The notes: generated by a model not told the origin, from the letters alone. A stretch of 64,000 bases of DNA from Lachnospiraceae bacterium (GCA_009774375.1 VSNO01000003.1:1-64000), one strand, 5' to 3'; shown: positions 17,500 through 27,027, numbered from the stretch's first letter. A program made the numbers and translations.

Positions 17500-18903
17500 G
17501 TGGGACGGATAGAGGCGGCGAAAAGGACAATTATATTACAGATGTCATTGATCGGGCTTGTTTTTCAGACGATATTGTATGTCTATGTCTGGTATAAAGT
17601 GTACAATGACATTATGCAGAGCGGCATGTGGAGAAGCTTTCACAGAAAGGGCTTCTGGCTTCTGGCAGCCGTCTATTTCATATTGCTGTTATTTTTTACG
17701 GCGACTTATGGCGGACTCAAGGTGGGGTATCTGAAACCGATGGATGTGTTCTTCTCCCAGGTGATCTCACTGCTGTGTGCCAATGTCGTATCTTATTTTC
17801 AGATCTCACTGCTGTCGCTGGGGCTTGTCACGCCCTCTCCGCTGTTTCTGATGATGCTCGGGCAGATCGTGGTGTCGGCAGTCTGGACTTTTATCAGCCA
17901 TAAGCTGTACCAGCGCTTTTTTCCGCCAAAACAACTGTTATTTATCAGCGGCGGCAGACCGGCAGAGGATATTCTGAAGAAGTTTGAGACGCGCAGGGAC
18001 AAATATAATATCATTAAGTGTATGGCGGAGAGCGATGGACTCGGGGCGCTGGAGCAGGAGATCCTGTCCTCTTACGACGGCGTGGTGCTGTGGGACATGG
18101 ACACGGCGCTCCGCAATAAGCTGCTGAAATTTTGTTACAGCAGGGGGATCCGGGTATATATGATGCCCAAGATCCCGGATATCATGATAAAGGGGGCGGA
18201 TCAGCTGCATCTCTTTGACACGCCGATCCTGCTCACAAGGGAGTACGCGATGACAATCGAGCAGCGCGTCGTGAAACGGCTGATCGACGTTGTGTGCGCA
18301 CTGATCCTGATCGTCGTGGCATCGCCGTTTATGATCGTGACGGCTGTCGCGATCAAGCTGTATGACGGCGGGCCTGTGCTGTACAGGCAGGTGCGGTGTA
18401 CGCGGGATATGAGGGAGTTCCGGATCCTGAAATTCCGGAGCATGCGCACGGATGCCGAGAAGGATGGCGTCGCAAGGCTTGCCGCCAAGAACGACAGCCG
18501 CATCACACCGATCGGAAGATTTATCAGGAAAGTGCGGATCGATGAACTTCCACAGCTCTTTAACATATTGAGTGGCGAGATGTCCTTCATCGGACCGCGT
18601 CCGGAGCGTCCTGAGATCATCAGGCAGTATCAGGAGGACATGCCGGAATTTACATTTCGAACGAAAGTGAAAGCGGGGCTCGCAGGATACGCGCAGGTGT
18701 ATGGGAAATATAACACAACGCCGTATGACAAACTCAAGCTGGATCTGTTTTACATTGAAAATTACAGTGTGTGGATGGATCTGAAGCTGATGCTTCTGAC
18801 ACTCAAGATCCTGTTTCAGGCGGAGAGCACGGAGGGGATTGACGCGAGCCAGACGACGGCGATGAAACAGTGTGGAGTGGAGAAAGAGGAAGAAAAAGGT
18901 TGA
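17500..18903 (+). CDS. Polyprenyl glycosylphosphotransferase (initiating sugar transferase)
   Basis: This is a large initiating enzyme (467 residues) that transfers sugar-1-phosphate from a UDP sugar to undecaprenyl phosphate. Four N-terminal membrane helices (about 10-135) are followed by a Rossmann-like segment (about 150-240). The C-terminal bacterial sugar transferase domain has KRLIDVVCAL, LKFRSMRTDAE, DELPQLFNILSGEMSFIGPRP and GLAGYAQVYGKY. GTG 17500 is preceded by TTTGGAGG. It starts one of two glycan lines in the window; the second initiator is the short PglC-type enzyme at 60639. The sugar used is unknown, probably a hexose phosphate. Confidence 0.93.
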   Translation: MGRIEAAKRTIILQMSLIGLVFQTILYVYVWYKVYNDIMQSGMWRSFHRKGFWLLAAVYFILLLFFTATYGGLKVGYLKPMDVFFSQVISLLCANVVSYFQISLLSLGLVTPSPLFLMMLGQIVVSAVWTFISHKLYQRFFPPKQLLFISGGRPAEDILKKFETRRDKYNIIKCMAESDGLGALEQEILSSYDGVVLWDMDTALRNKLLKFCYSRGIRVYMMPKIPDIMIKGADQLHLFDTPILLTREYAMTIEQRVVKRLIDVVCALILIVVASPFMIVTAVAIKLYDGGPVLYRQVRCTRDMREFRILKFRSMRTDAEKDGVARLAAKNDSRITPIGRFIRKVRIDELPQLFNILSGEMSFIGPRPERPEIIRQYQEDMPEFTFRTKVKAGLAGYAQVYGKYNTTPYDKLKLDLFYIENYSVWMDLKLMLLTLKILFQAESTEGIDASQTTAMKQCGVEKEEEKG

Positions 18904-18920
18904 CGGAGGAGAAGGGTTTG

Positions 18921-19964
18921 ATGCAGCAGGGAATTGACAGCAGGGCGATGTTTGCGGTTCTTGTGACGAGGCTGCCCAGGCTGCTGATCTTGGCAGTGGC
19001 CGGTGCCGTGTTGGGCAGCGGTCTTAATCTGGTCGTCATGCTATCAAAAGCGAAGGATATCTGCTATGTGGCGGAGACGGAGTACTATATCGAGTTTGCC
19101 GAGGGACGCTATGAGATGAGGGATTACTACAATGCCTTTACCTGGAATGAATATGTGCTCGGATCCGATCTGGTTCTGGGGAGAGCGATGGCGTTTCTGG
19201 ACGGCGGATACGACAGAAACCAGGTGAAAGAGATGCTGAGTGCCGAGATGCTGTCGGATGTCCGCTATCTGACGATCTACGTGAGAGGGCGGGAGCCTGC
19301 GCGTGTGGAGGAAGTCAGAAATGCAGTCCAGAAAGCCATGGAAGAGCTCGGGGCGGCCATGGATGAATTCGACAGGATCTATCAGATAGACGATCTGGGG
19401 ATCGTGCAGGAGGAGATCTCTTATTTCGGGTGGCGTCCGGCCTTTCTGGGTGCGGCCATTGCCGTGTGCACCGGAGTCTTTGTGATCCTGTTCTGTTTTT
19501 GCATGGGATCGGTCTTTTACACGAAGGGCGATATCTCCGTGCGGCTTGGGATCCTTGCGTGCGGGATGACGTTTCGGGAGGGGCGCGGCAGAAAACGGGA
19601 CGGCATCATCGAGCAGAGACAGGCACGGATGCTGGCGGAGAACCTGGAGATGCTGACGGAAAGATATCCGCGGATCCTGCTGATGGATGCGTGCGGCGGT
19701 CAGCAGGCGGCAGCGTTTCTGGAGGACATCCGCAGCCGGGAGCCTGCCGGCGGTTCCTGTTTTCAGCTATACAGTACAGATGTAGCGGCAGATGCGGCGG
19801 CAGATGCAGCTGCAGTCGTGGCGGTGATCCCGTTCGGAAAGCCGTACAGGGAAAAAATAACAGATGAGATCGATCATGTCCGGATGCATGGTGGGAAGGT
19901 CGTGGCGGCAGTCCTTGCGCAGGCGGACAGGAATTGGATGAGAATATATTATGCAGGAATATAG
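18921..19964 (+). CDS. Wzz-like chain-length protein with degenerate kinase-like tail
   Basis: This is a polysaccharide co-polymerase-like protein of 347 residues. It has membrane helices at about 20-41 and 172-196 around an extracellular domain of about 130 residues, the Wzz/CapA topology. The remaining 150 cytoplasmic residues look like a BY-kinase fold: ILLMDACGGQQAAAFLEDI aligns with the usual P-loop strand and helix, and GGKVVAAVLAQADRN with the later core strand. The Walker A Gly-Lys-Ser/Thr is missing, so it should not bind ATP normally. ATG 18921 has GGAGGAGAAGGG upstream. It probably controls chain length together with the EpsG-like polymerase two genes on. Confidence 0.78.
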   Translation: MQQGIDSRAMFAVLVTRLPRLLILAVAGAVLGSGLNLVVMLSKAKDICYVAETEYYIEFAEGRYEMRDYYNAFTWNEYVLGSDLVLGRAMAFLDGGYDRNQVKEMLSAEMLSDVRYLTIYVRGREPARVEEVRNAVQKAMEELGAAMDEFDRIYQIDDLGIVQEEISYFGWRPAFLGAAIAVCTGVFVILFCFCMGSVFYTKGDISVRLGILACGMTFREGRGRKRDGIIEQRQARMLAENLEMLTERYPRILLMDACGGQQAAAFLEDIRSREPAGGSCFQLYSTDVAADAAADAAAVVAVIPFGKPYREKITDEIDHVRMHGGKVVAAVLAQADRNWMRIYYAGI

Positions 19965-19990
19965 CAGACAGGAAGGATGTGACAGGCGGG

Positions 19991-20773
19991 ATGAAACTGC
20001 AGGTACTGGTCTCCGCAGTGGATCAGGATGTGTCAACAATGGCGGAGCGCATGCATCTGGAAAGCGATGCGATCATTGTAAACCAGACAGACCACTTTGG
20101 ATACAGCGAATACACGCACAACGGCAGACGGATCCAATGTTATGAGTTCATGGAGAAAGGTGTCGGACTCAGCAGGAACAATGCGCTGATGCGCGCGGAG
20201 GGGGATATCGTACTGTTCGCTGACGAGGATATCGTGTACGACAAGGGATATGAGAAGCGGGTACTGGAGGCTTTTGACAGACACCCTGAAGCAGATTTTC
20301 TGCTGTTCAATCTGCGTGTGGGGGAGGCGCGCGCCACTTACTACACAAAGGAGTACCACAGGGTCCATATATGGAATGCAGGGCGTTATCCCACATACTC
20401 GTTTGCGGTGAGGCGCGCCAGGCTGCATGCGGCACATATCACATTTTCCCTTCTCTTTGGGGGCGGGGCAAAGTACAGCAACGGGGAGGACAGCCTGTTT
20501 TTGAAGGACTGTCTCAAATATGGGCTTGTGGTCTATGCAGTACCGGTCGAGATCGGGGCGGAGCAGGAGCGGGAGTCGACATGGTTTCAGGGATATACGG
20601 ATAAGTTTTTTATCGACAGGGGTGTGCTGTACCATTTCCTGTATGGCGGGATGGCGTATCTGATGGCAATGCGCTTTATCATGGCGCACGGAAAGGTGAT
20701 GTGCACCACGATCCCCAGAAAGAATGCACTGGAACTGATGAAAAAAGGGATCAGGTCGGTAGAGGGGTTATGA
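19991..20773 (+). CDS. GT-A type glycosyltransferase, GT2-like
   Basis: This is an atypical GT-A glycosyltransferase of about 260 residues. It lacks the standard N-terminal IIVPxYN motif but keeps GVGLSRNNALMRA, followed by VLFADEDIVYDKGY near residue 76, which would carry the metal-binding acidic motif. GGGAKYSNGEDSLFLKD near 160 resembles the acceptor/catalytic region. ATG 19991 is chosen by alignment to where the fold starts; the ribosome site AGGAAGG is 14 bases away, so GTG 19979 or an earlier start is possible. It overlaps the next gene by 4 bases (ATGA). Confidence 0.78.
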   Translation: MKLQVLVSAVDQDVSTMAERMHLESDAIIVNQTDHFGYSEYTHNGRRIQCYEFMEKGVGLSRNNALMRAEGDIVLFADEDIVYDKGYEKRVLEAFDRHPEADFLLFNLRVGEARATYYTKEYHRVHIWNAGRYPTYSFAVRRARLHAAHITFSLLFGGGAKYSNGEDSLFLKDCLKYGLVVYAVPVEIGAEQERESTWFQGYTDKFFIDRGVLYHFLYGGMAYLMAMRFIMAHGKVMCTTIPRKNALELMKKGIRSVEGL

Positions 20774-21930
20774 CGAGAGGCGTTTCTGTTTTATTTTATC
20801 TGTCCATAGCGGCGCTGACCTGCGGGATGGCGTATTCAGTTCATCCATGTCAGGCTGGTGAGCCGGTGTGGGACTGTGGGCGCAGGACCAGGAGGAGCTT
20901 TCAGAACAGGCTGCTCGCTGCGGGCATTTTCTGTATCCTTTTCTGGGTGTCGGCGCTCCGCTTTGATATTGGAAACGACTACGGGCAGTACACGCAGACT
21001 GCCCACGAGGCTTATGTGGGCGGATATGTCGTGACAGAATGGGGGTTTAACCAGCTGGTGCGCCTTTTGTACTGGATCGTGGGCGGAGAGTGCTATGAGC
21101 TGGTGTTTGCCGTGTTCGCTTTTGCGACTTTGGCAATCTTCCTGAAGGCGTTTGCGAGGCAGAGCGTCAGCTTCGGACAGACCTTTTTTCTGTTCATGAC
21201 GCTGGGGCTGTATTTTCAGACCTTTAATACAGTGCGGTATTATTTCGCCCTCTCGGTCGCGCTGTTTTCCATGAAATATGTGCTGGAGAAGGACTATCTG
21301 AAATTTGTGTTCTGGATCGTCCTGGCGGCGCTGTTTCACAAGTCGGTCCTGTTAGTCCTGCCGGTGTACTGGATCGCTGCCTTCTCGTGGAAGCGGTGGC
21401 AGATAGCGGCAGGACTCGCAGTCAGCGCTGCCTGTTTCCTGGGGAAAGGACTGGTTCTGAAGCTTGCGCTGGTACTCTACCCGTCATACAGGAATACAAT
21501 ATACCTGGAGGAGACTGGCGGCAGTCCGATCAGTATATTGAGGACCCTGGCAGTGCTTGTGCTGTATGTGTGGTTCATCCGCACGCAGCAGGGCCGCCTG
21601 TCCAGGGAGGAGCTGAGGGCGCAGGAATGGTATCCGGAGCTGCGGTTTTACGCCCAGCTGAACCTGCTGGCGCTTGTGACAGGGACATTTTTCTATTTTC
21701 TTCCGGTCGTGACGCGCATTTCTTATTATTTTGGTGTCTCGCAGCTCTTTATGGTCCCGCTGATCGTACAGAATATAAAGGAGGAAAAAGTCCGCAGAAA
21801 AACAGTTGCTATTATATTTGCGGCGTGTGTGCTGTACTTTGTGGTCTTTCTGCTGCAGGCACACGAGGATGGCGTGAGGATTCTTCCTTACAGGAGCTGG
21901 CTCTTTGAGACGGAGCGGTATACGTATTAG
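20770..21930 (+). CDS. EpsG-like membrane polysaccharide polymerase
   Basis: This is an integral membrane protein of 386 residues with about ten helices and a long loop carrying RFDIGNDYGQY, the hallmark of EpsG/Wzy-like proteins. Additional family signs are FQTFNTVRYYFALSVALFS and ALFHKSVLLVLPVY, both near conserved Arg and His positions. It likely polymerises lipid-linked repeats exported by the flippase. The start is ATG 20770, overlapping the preceding stop; AGAGGGG is the ribosome site. It is one of two polymerase candidates; the other is at 54971. Confidence 0.85.
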   Translation: MTRGVSVLFYLSIAALTCGMAYSVHPCQAGEPVWDCGRRTRRSFQNRLLAAGIFCILFWVSALRFDIGNDYGQYTQTAHEAYVGGYVVTEWGFNQLVRLLYWIVGGECYELVFAVFAFATLAIFLKAFARQSVSFGQTFFLFMTLGLYFQTFNTVRYYFALSVALFSMKYVLEKDYLKFVFWIVLAALFHKSVLLVLPVYWIAAFSWKRWQIAAGLAVSAACFLGKGLVLKLALVLYPSYRNTIYLEETGGSPISILRTLAVLVLYVWFIRTQQGRLSREELRAQEWYPELRFYAQLNLLALVTGTFFYFLPVVTRISYYFGVSQLFMVPLIVQNIKEEKVRRKTVAIIFAACVLYFVVFLLQAHEDGVRILPYRSWLFETERYTY

Positions 21931-21959
21931 TAAACAGTGCAGGGAGGTGACGCAGGCAT

Positions 21960-22799
21960 ATGGAACAGAACAGAATGTACAGTATTATCGTGGTCTGCCT
22001 GAACGCGGGACAGCGGCTGCAGGATACGGTGGAAAGCATTCTTGGTCAGCGCTATGAGAATTTTGAGGTGGTAGTGAAGGATGGCGGTTCGTCGGACGGA
22101 TCCATCGAAATGCTTGGGAATATTTTTCAGGATGAGCGAATCCGTGTGTATACCCAAAAAGATAATGGGATCTACGACGCGATGAATCAGGCGGTGAAAA
22201 TGGCAAAGGGAACATACTTTCTCTTCATGAACACCGGGGACAGCTTCTATGATGAGGAGGTCCTGGATAAAATAACATGCGAGATACACAGACTGGAAAG
22301 AGCTGGCAGGAAAGCGGATATCATTTATGGGAACATGTATCACAAGGCGCTGGATACCGTGATCTATGCGGCGCCGGAGATCAATGATTTCACGTGTTAT
22401 AGAAATGTTCCCTGCCATCAGACCTGCTTCTACCGCCGCACACTGTTCGACGGGAGAGGCTACAACACAGAGTACAATGTGCGGGCAGATTACGAGCATT
22501 TTCTGTGGTGTTATTATGAGAGAGGGGCAGAGATCCGTTATGTGCCGGTCGTGGTGGCTTCGTACGAAGGAGGAGGGTATTCGGAGACGAAGGAGAACCG
22601 GAAACGCTCCAAAAGCCAGCACAGGGAGATCACGGTGCACTACATGGGAAGGAAGAAGGCTGACAGGTACCGTCTGGCCATGCTGTTGACCCTGGCGCCG
22701 CTTCGCAGCGCGATCGCGGACAGCAAATACTTATCAGTGGTCTACAATGGCATGAAGACAGCTGTATATAAGGTGAAGGATCGGGCAAGGCGTGTATAG
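21960..22799 (+). CDS. Family 2 glycosyltransferase, WcaE-like
   Basis: This GT2 of 279 residues has the GT-A start YSIIVVCLNAGQRLQDTVES, the nucleotide-binding VKDGGSSDGS, and NDGIYDAMNQAVKMAKG leading to FMNTGD at about residues 87-92. That combination is typical of the group that includes WcaE and similar fucosyl- or other-sugar transferases in exopolysaccharide loci. The acceptor region has NVPCHQTCFYRR. GGGAGGTGA precedes ATG 21960. A fucosyl donor would fit the upstream gmd-fcl, but the assignment is inference. Confidence 0.87.
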   Translation: MEQNRMYSIIVVCLNAGQRLQDTVESILGQRYENFEVVVKDGGSSDGSIEMLGNIFQDERIRVYTQKDNGIYDAMNQAVKMAKGTYFLFMNTGDSFYDEEVLDKITCEIHRLERAGRKADIIYGNMYHKALDTVIYAAPEINDFTCYRNVPCHQTCFYRRTLFDGRGYNTEYNVRADYEHFLWCYYERGAEIRYVPVVVASYEGGGYSETKENRKRSKSQHREITVHYMGRKKADRYRLAMLLTLAPLRSAIADSKYLSVVYNGMKTAVYKVKDRARRV

Positions 22800-22834
22800 G
22801 CGTATGACTGGCCGGCAGGATGGAGGGATTGAAT

Positions 22835-24136
22835 ATGAGGGTTTTGTGGTTGTGTAATATCATGCTCCCGTTTATCGCAAAGAGTCTGGGGCAGAAGATC
22901 GTGATCAAGGAGGGCTGGCTTTCCGGTCTTGCCAGCAAGCTGATGGCAGATCAGGAGAGAAATGACGTGACACTTGCCATCTGCTTTCCGGAATCGGAGA
23001 GCCGCATGTTTGTAAAAGGCGATACCGCGCTGTTTGTGAAGGACAGGGCACAGGGGATCGACTACTACATTTTTCGGGAGGACACGGTTCATCCGGAGCA
23101 TTACGACGCCGGCATGGAGGAGAGCCTCGGCGCGGTGATCCAGGATTTCGAACCGGATATCATCCACATTTTTGGGACAGAATATCCCCATACACTCGCC
23201 TGTGTGAAAGCATTCCACCGTCCGGCGCGGACACTGATCGGGATCCAGGGGCTGTGCAGCGCGATCGCTGAGGTGTATATGGCAGATCTGCCCTACTCGG
23301 TGCAGCGCAAAAAGACATTCCGCGATATACTGAAGAAGGACGGGTTGTTTGACCAGCAGGCGAAGTTTGTGAAGCGCGGTACATACGAGAAGGAGGCGCT
23401 CTCGATGGCCGGGCATGTCACAGGGCGGACTGATTTTGACAGGGAGATGACGAAGGTGCTCGCGCCCGATGCGAAATACCATTTCATGAACGAGACGCTG
23501 CGGACGGAGTTCTACAGTGACGAGTGGAAGATCGACCAGGTTGAGCGGTATTCTATATTTTTGAGCCAGGGAAATTATCCCATTAAGGGACTGCACTATG
23601 TACTCGATATACTGCCGGAGCTTGTGGAGGAATTTGAGGAGACGGTCGTCTACGTGGCAGGGGATGTCATCACGGCAAACGACAGTATCAGGGACAAGAT
23701 CAAACTGTCAGGGTACGGCAGGTTCCTGCTGAATCAGATCAGACGGAGCAGGATGCAGGATCATGTCCGGTTTGTGGGGAAGCTGCAGGCGGATCAGATG
23801 TGCGCGCGCTTTCTGAAAACACATGTATTTTTATGCCCCTCTGCCATTGAAAATTCCCCGAATTCTGTCGGCGAGGCGATGCTTCTGGGCGTTCCGGTCG
23901 TGGCGGCGAATGTGGGCGGCGTGCACAATCTGGTCAATGACGGGAAGGATGGATTCCTGTATCCCAAGGATAAGCCCAAAAGGATGAAGGATTCGATCCT
24001 GCGCATCTTTGAGGACGACAAGCTTGCGATGTCGCTGTCTTCCAATGCGAGGGCGCACGCGCTCAGGACACATGATCCGGATACGAATTACAGGAGGCTT
24101 TTGGACATTTATCATGAGATTAACCATTGTATCTAA
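22835..24136 (+). CDS. Family 4 glycosyltransferase (GT-B)
   Basis: This is a GT-B retaining glycosyltransferase of 433 residues. The C-terminal nucleotide-sugar site is well preserved: CPSAIENSPNSVGEAMLLGVPVVA, where the two Glu residues of the E-x7-E-like motif are visible, and then GGVHNLVNDGKDGFLY. The N-terminal acceptor half is long and divergent. GGAGGG at 22822-22827 sets the start at ATG 22835. The next gene begins inside its last 23 bases, so the two are translationally coupled. Confidence 0.9.
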   Translation: MRVLWLCNIMLPFIAKSLGQKIVIKEGWLSGLASKLMADQERNDVTLAICFPESESRMFVKGDTALFVKDRAQGIDYYIFREDTVHPEHYDAGMEESLGAVIQDFEPDIIHIFGTEYPHTLACVKAFHRPARTLIGIQGLCSAIAEVYMADLPYSVQRKKTFRDILKKDGLFDQQAKFVKRGTYEKEALSMAGHVTGRTDFDREMTKVLAPDAKYHFMNETLRTEFYSDEWKIDQVERYSIFLSQGNYPIKGLHYVLDILPELVEEFEETVVYVAGDVITANDSIRDKIKLSGYGRFLLNQIRRSRMQDHVRFVGKLQADQMCARFLKTHVFLCPSAIENSPNSVGEAMLLGVPVVAANVGGVHNLVNDGKDGFLYPKDKPKRMKDSILRIFEDDKLAMSLSSNARAHALRTHDPDTNYRRLLDIYHEINHCI

Positions 24137-25319
24137 CTATATCAACCATCACCAGATACCGATGTCGGATGAACTGTACAGGAAGCTCGGCGGGGATTTT
24201 GCCTTCGTACAGACTTCCAGGATGGAGGAGGACAGGGTAAAGATGGGATGGGGGAGCGAGGTCTCGGCGATCCCTTATCTGAAGCTCTACTACGAGGAGG
24301 AAGAGTGCTGTGCCCGGCTGATCATGGACAGTGATATCGTCGTGTTTGGCGGGGTCGAGGACGAGCGCTATATCAGGCCGAGGCTGCGGGCGGGCAGGAT
24401 CGTGATCCGCGCCAGCGAGCGCCTGTACCGGGAGGGACAGTGGAGATCGATCTCCCCGCGCGGCAGGAGAAAAAAGTATGAGGATCACACGCAGTATGCG
24501 AGGTCGCCGGTATATCTGCTGTGCCACGGTGCCTATGTCGCGTCTGATTTTGAGATCGTACACGCGTATCCCGGCAAAAAGTATATGTGGGGCTATTTTC
24601 CGGCTGTTAACACATATGACCTCGACACCCTGTTTTTTCGAAAACTGCACTATGATCAGAACGGCAGGCCAGAAGTCAGGATCCTGTGGGCAGGGCGTTT
24701 TCTGAAGCTAAAGCACCCGGAGTACGCCATCAGGGCAGCAAGGTATCTGGAACAGCAGCAAGTGTCCTTCCATCTGAACATGGTAGGCGGCGGAGAGCTG
24801 GAGGAACAGCTGAGAGGGCTGGTCCGGAAATGGCATCTGGAGCAGAAGGTCACCTTCCACGGATTTCAGCCGCCGCAGAATGTGCGCCGTTTTATGGAGG
24901 AGTCGGATATCTTCCTGTTTACCAGCAATCATCTCGAGGGCTGGGGGGCAGTGCTGAACGAGTCCATGAACAGCGCCTGCGCGGTCGTGGCGGGAAGCGG
25001 GATCGGCGCAGTGCCTTTTCTGATCCGGCATGGGCAGAACGGGCTGGTATTCAGGAACGAGTGTTACAGAGAATTTGAGAGACAGGTGTTATTGCTGTGC
25101 AGGGATGGGGATCTGCGAAAGTCGCTTGGCATCAATGCTTACCGGACAATGACTGAAGAATGGAATCCCAGGGTAGCGGCGGACAGGCTGTACCGGTTCT
25201 GCGAGGGACTGCTGAACGGGAAAGCGAGACCGGAGAAGGAGGGGCCGCTGAGCCGGGCGCCGCTGATCGCGCCGCGGGATGGGTATGCGTATACGAGGCG
25301 GGAAAGCGGGGGACAGTGA
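24114..25319 (+). CDS. Family 4 glycosyltransferase (GT-B)
   Basis: This second GT-B enzyme has 401 residues from ATG 24114. It has RILWAGRFLKLKHPEYAI near residue 190, KVTFHGFQPPQNVRRFMEESDIFLF, then SNHLEGWGAVLNESMNSACAVVA with the catalytic Glu pair. The last 35 residues are Arg/Glu/Pro-rich and look like added sequence; they abut the remnant of a decayed regulator gene, so the 3' end may have been altered by that event. It overlaps the previous GT4 by 23 bases. Confidence 0.88.
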   Translation: MRLTIVSNYINHHQIPMSDELYRKLGGDFAFVQTSRMEEDRVKMGWGSEVSAIPYLKLYYEEEECCARLIMDSDIVVFGGVEDERYIRPRLRAGRIVIRASERLYREGQWRSISPRGRRKKYEDHTQYARSPVYLLCHGAYVASDFEIVHAYPGKKYMWGYFPAVNTYDLDTLFFRKLHYDQNGRPEVRILWAGRFLKLKHPEYAIRAARYLEQQQVSFHLNMVGGGELEEQLRGLVRKWHLEQKVTFHGFQPPQNVRRFMEESDIFLFTSNHLEGWGAVLNESMNSACAVVAGSGIGAVPFLIRHGQNGLVFRNECYREFERQVLLLCRDGDLRKSLGINAYRTMTEEWNPRVAADRLYRFCEGLLNGKARPEKEGPLSRAPLIAPRDGYAYTRRESGGQ

Positions 25320-25796
25320 TCGTTCCCATGGCTTTGGGAACCTGGATCTGGAGACTTTAATCCGCCGATCTCGAAAGTCTTCCGTGAGATCGGTCTGGCT
25401 GATGAGCTTGGCTCCGGCATGCGCAATACGTACAAATATACGAGGCTGTATTCCGGGGCAGAGCCGGAGTTTGTGGAGGGAGATGTGTTTCGCACGGTCA
25501 TTCCGCTGAGCGAGGCGGCAACCGCGACTGTTGGACCGGCTTTCGGTAAGACTGGGGGGGTTCATGACCAGGTCACCACCCAAGTCACCACCCAAGTCAT
25601 AGCAGAACGAATGACTGCGCTTATTAAATTCTGTGTTGAACCGAGAAGCAAGAAGGAAATGATGGATTATCTGGGGCTTGCGAATGTTAATCATTTTCGA
25701 AAGAAATATCTAATACCGTTGTTAGATGCGGGGAAGATCAGGATGACGATACCGGATAAGCCAAACAGCCGAAATCAGAAATATGTAAAAGTATGA
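25315..25796 (+). pseudogene. 3' remnant of a RecG-like/AlbA_2 (HATPase_c_4) regulator
   Basis: The C-terminal part of a schlafen/AlbA_2-type ATP-binding regulator is readable. HGFGNLDLET is in one frame (about 25325-25355). Then, after a frame change, NPPISKVFREIGLADELGSGM leads into RNTYKYTRLYSGAEPEFVEG. The family's tandem QVTTQVTTQV and a winged-helix end (SKKEMMDYLGLANVNHFRK) follow to 25796. The N-terminal AlbA_2 domain and most of the ATPase domain are gone, and a deletion joins ETF/T to NPP out of frame. An ATG at 25419 leaves an open frame of 125 codons, but it has no proper ribosome site. It is most simply debris of an unrelated gene brought in with, or interrupted by, glycan genes. 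Confidence 0.75.
25569..25600 (+). repeat. 12-bp tandem repeat, 2.7 copies, inside the regulator remnant
   Basis: The unit CAAGTCACCACC (first copy CAGGTCACCACC) repeats at 25569, 25581 and partly at 25593. It encodes the QVT-T periodic linker typical of RecG-like regulators, so it is a coding repeat and not an independent element. Confidence 0.7.
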
Positions 25797-25862
25797 TGAT
25801 CTGAGCAACACATTGCCGAAGAAGATTCAGTGTGAAAAATCTGTAATAAAGAAGTGAAAAAA

Positions 25863-27002
25863 ATGAAAACAGGAAAAGGAAAGAAAAACAAGACAAAGTC
25901 CAGGATCTACGTCTGCCACACTTTTTATCATGTATATGTGGCGGTGCTTAAGGAGATGAAGCTGGCAAGGAATACGCCTGCTGGAGATTACAGAAAGGCA
26001 GATATCGCTCTGAGCGCCATTTCCACCAATTTTGAGAATCTCGGGGACAGGCTTGCAGAGACGGGGATCTTTCATGAGGTCATCGCGCTTGACGAGAAGC
26101 GGGAGGACTTTTTCCCGGAGCTGGCAAAGTACAGGAAAAATTACAGCAATATCGTGAGGCACATGGTGAACCGCATGATCTTTACGAAAAAGCTCGCAAA
26201 GTGCGAGATTCCGTACATGAGGGTGATCGATTTCGCGGCGTATGAGGACATCTATGTGTTCTGCGACAGCGATCCGATCGGGTATTATCTGAACTACAGG
26301 CATCTCTATTATCATGCGGTGGAGGACGGGCTTGACTGCCTCAAGAATCTCGACGATGCCTATGTCGCCAATCACGGGCACTTTAAGCTGAAAACGCTGT
26401 TCTCGCGTCTGAATCTGATCTTTATCATGAACGGCTGGGGAAAGTACTGTATCGACATGGAGATCAATGACCGGAGTGTGGTGCCGACCGACTGTCCGCG
26501 CTTTGTCGAGGAGCCGAGAAAGCCGTTGGAGCGGGCGCTGACATCAGAACAGAAGCGGCTGATGATCCGGGCGTTTATCGAGGACGCGGACGGGCTGATC
26601 CGCCAGCTGGCGCCGTCATATGAGGGCGAGGAGTTTGCGTGTTTTCTGACGGAACCGCACCCGGTTGACGTGGAGGCGAGGAAGCGGGTCTGTCTCGATG
26701 TGATCGAGCGGTATTGCGGCGGCTACCGTGTCCTGATCAAGCCACACCCGCGGGATACGATCGATTACGAGGCGCTGTGTCCCGACGCGGTCGTGCTCCG
26801 CGGCCGCTTCCCCGTCGAGGTGCTCAATTTCTTTGAGGGGCTCCGCATCAAACGCGCGGTGTCGATCGTGACAACGGCGATGAACAATATGGACTTTGTG
26901 GAGGAGAAGATCAATCTCGGTGCCTCCTTCTGGGATGCCTATGAGGATCCGGAGAAGCACGCATATAACAAAAAGGCGGGACTTGCGCTCGCCGACAAAT
27001 AA
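25863..27002 (+). CDS. GT52-like (sialyltransferase-related) glycosyltransferase
   Basis: This cytoplasmic protein of about 379 residues resembles the GT52/polysialyltransferase group. The N-terminal strand RIYVCHTFYHVYVAVLKEM is the typical start, and RVLIKPHPRDTIDY (about residue 290) is the conserved His-Pro motif that contacts the CMP donor in relatives. AVSIVTTAMNNMDF follows, as in that fold. The basic first 12 residues may help membrane association. The start is ATG 25863, or GTG 25854; the ribosome site AAGAAGTGA is only fair. Because the window encodes CMP-pseudaminate synthesis, a nonulosonate transferase is a plausible role, but GT52 also includes non-sialic donors. Confidence 0.7.
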   Translation: MKTGKGKKNKTKSRIYVCHTFYHVYVAVLKEMKLARNTPAGDYRKADIALSAISTNFENLGDRLAETGIFHEVIALDEKREDFFPELAKYRKNYSNIVRHMVNRMIFTKKLAKCEIPYMRVIDFAAYEDIYVFCDSDPIGYYLNYRHLYYHAVEDGLDCLKNLDDAYVANHGHFKLKTLFSRLNLIFIMNGWGKYCIDMEINDRSVVPTDCPRFVEEPRKPLERALTSEQKRLMIRAFIEDADGLIRQLAPSYEGEEFACFLTEPHPVDVEARKRVCLDVIERYCGGYRVLIKPHPRDTIDYEALCPDAVVLRGRFPVEVLNFFEGLRIKRAVSIVTTAMNNMDFVEEKINLGASFWDAYEDPEKHAYNKKAGLALADK

Positions 27003-27027
27003 TTTTGAAGACGAGAGGGTGACAGGT

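Noticed and set aside
25419..25796. Intact 125-residue gene
   Set aside because: It is only the C-terminal end of a larger regulator family; homology continues upstream in a shifted frame and no ribosome site precedes the ATG.
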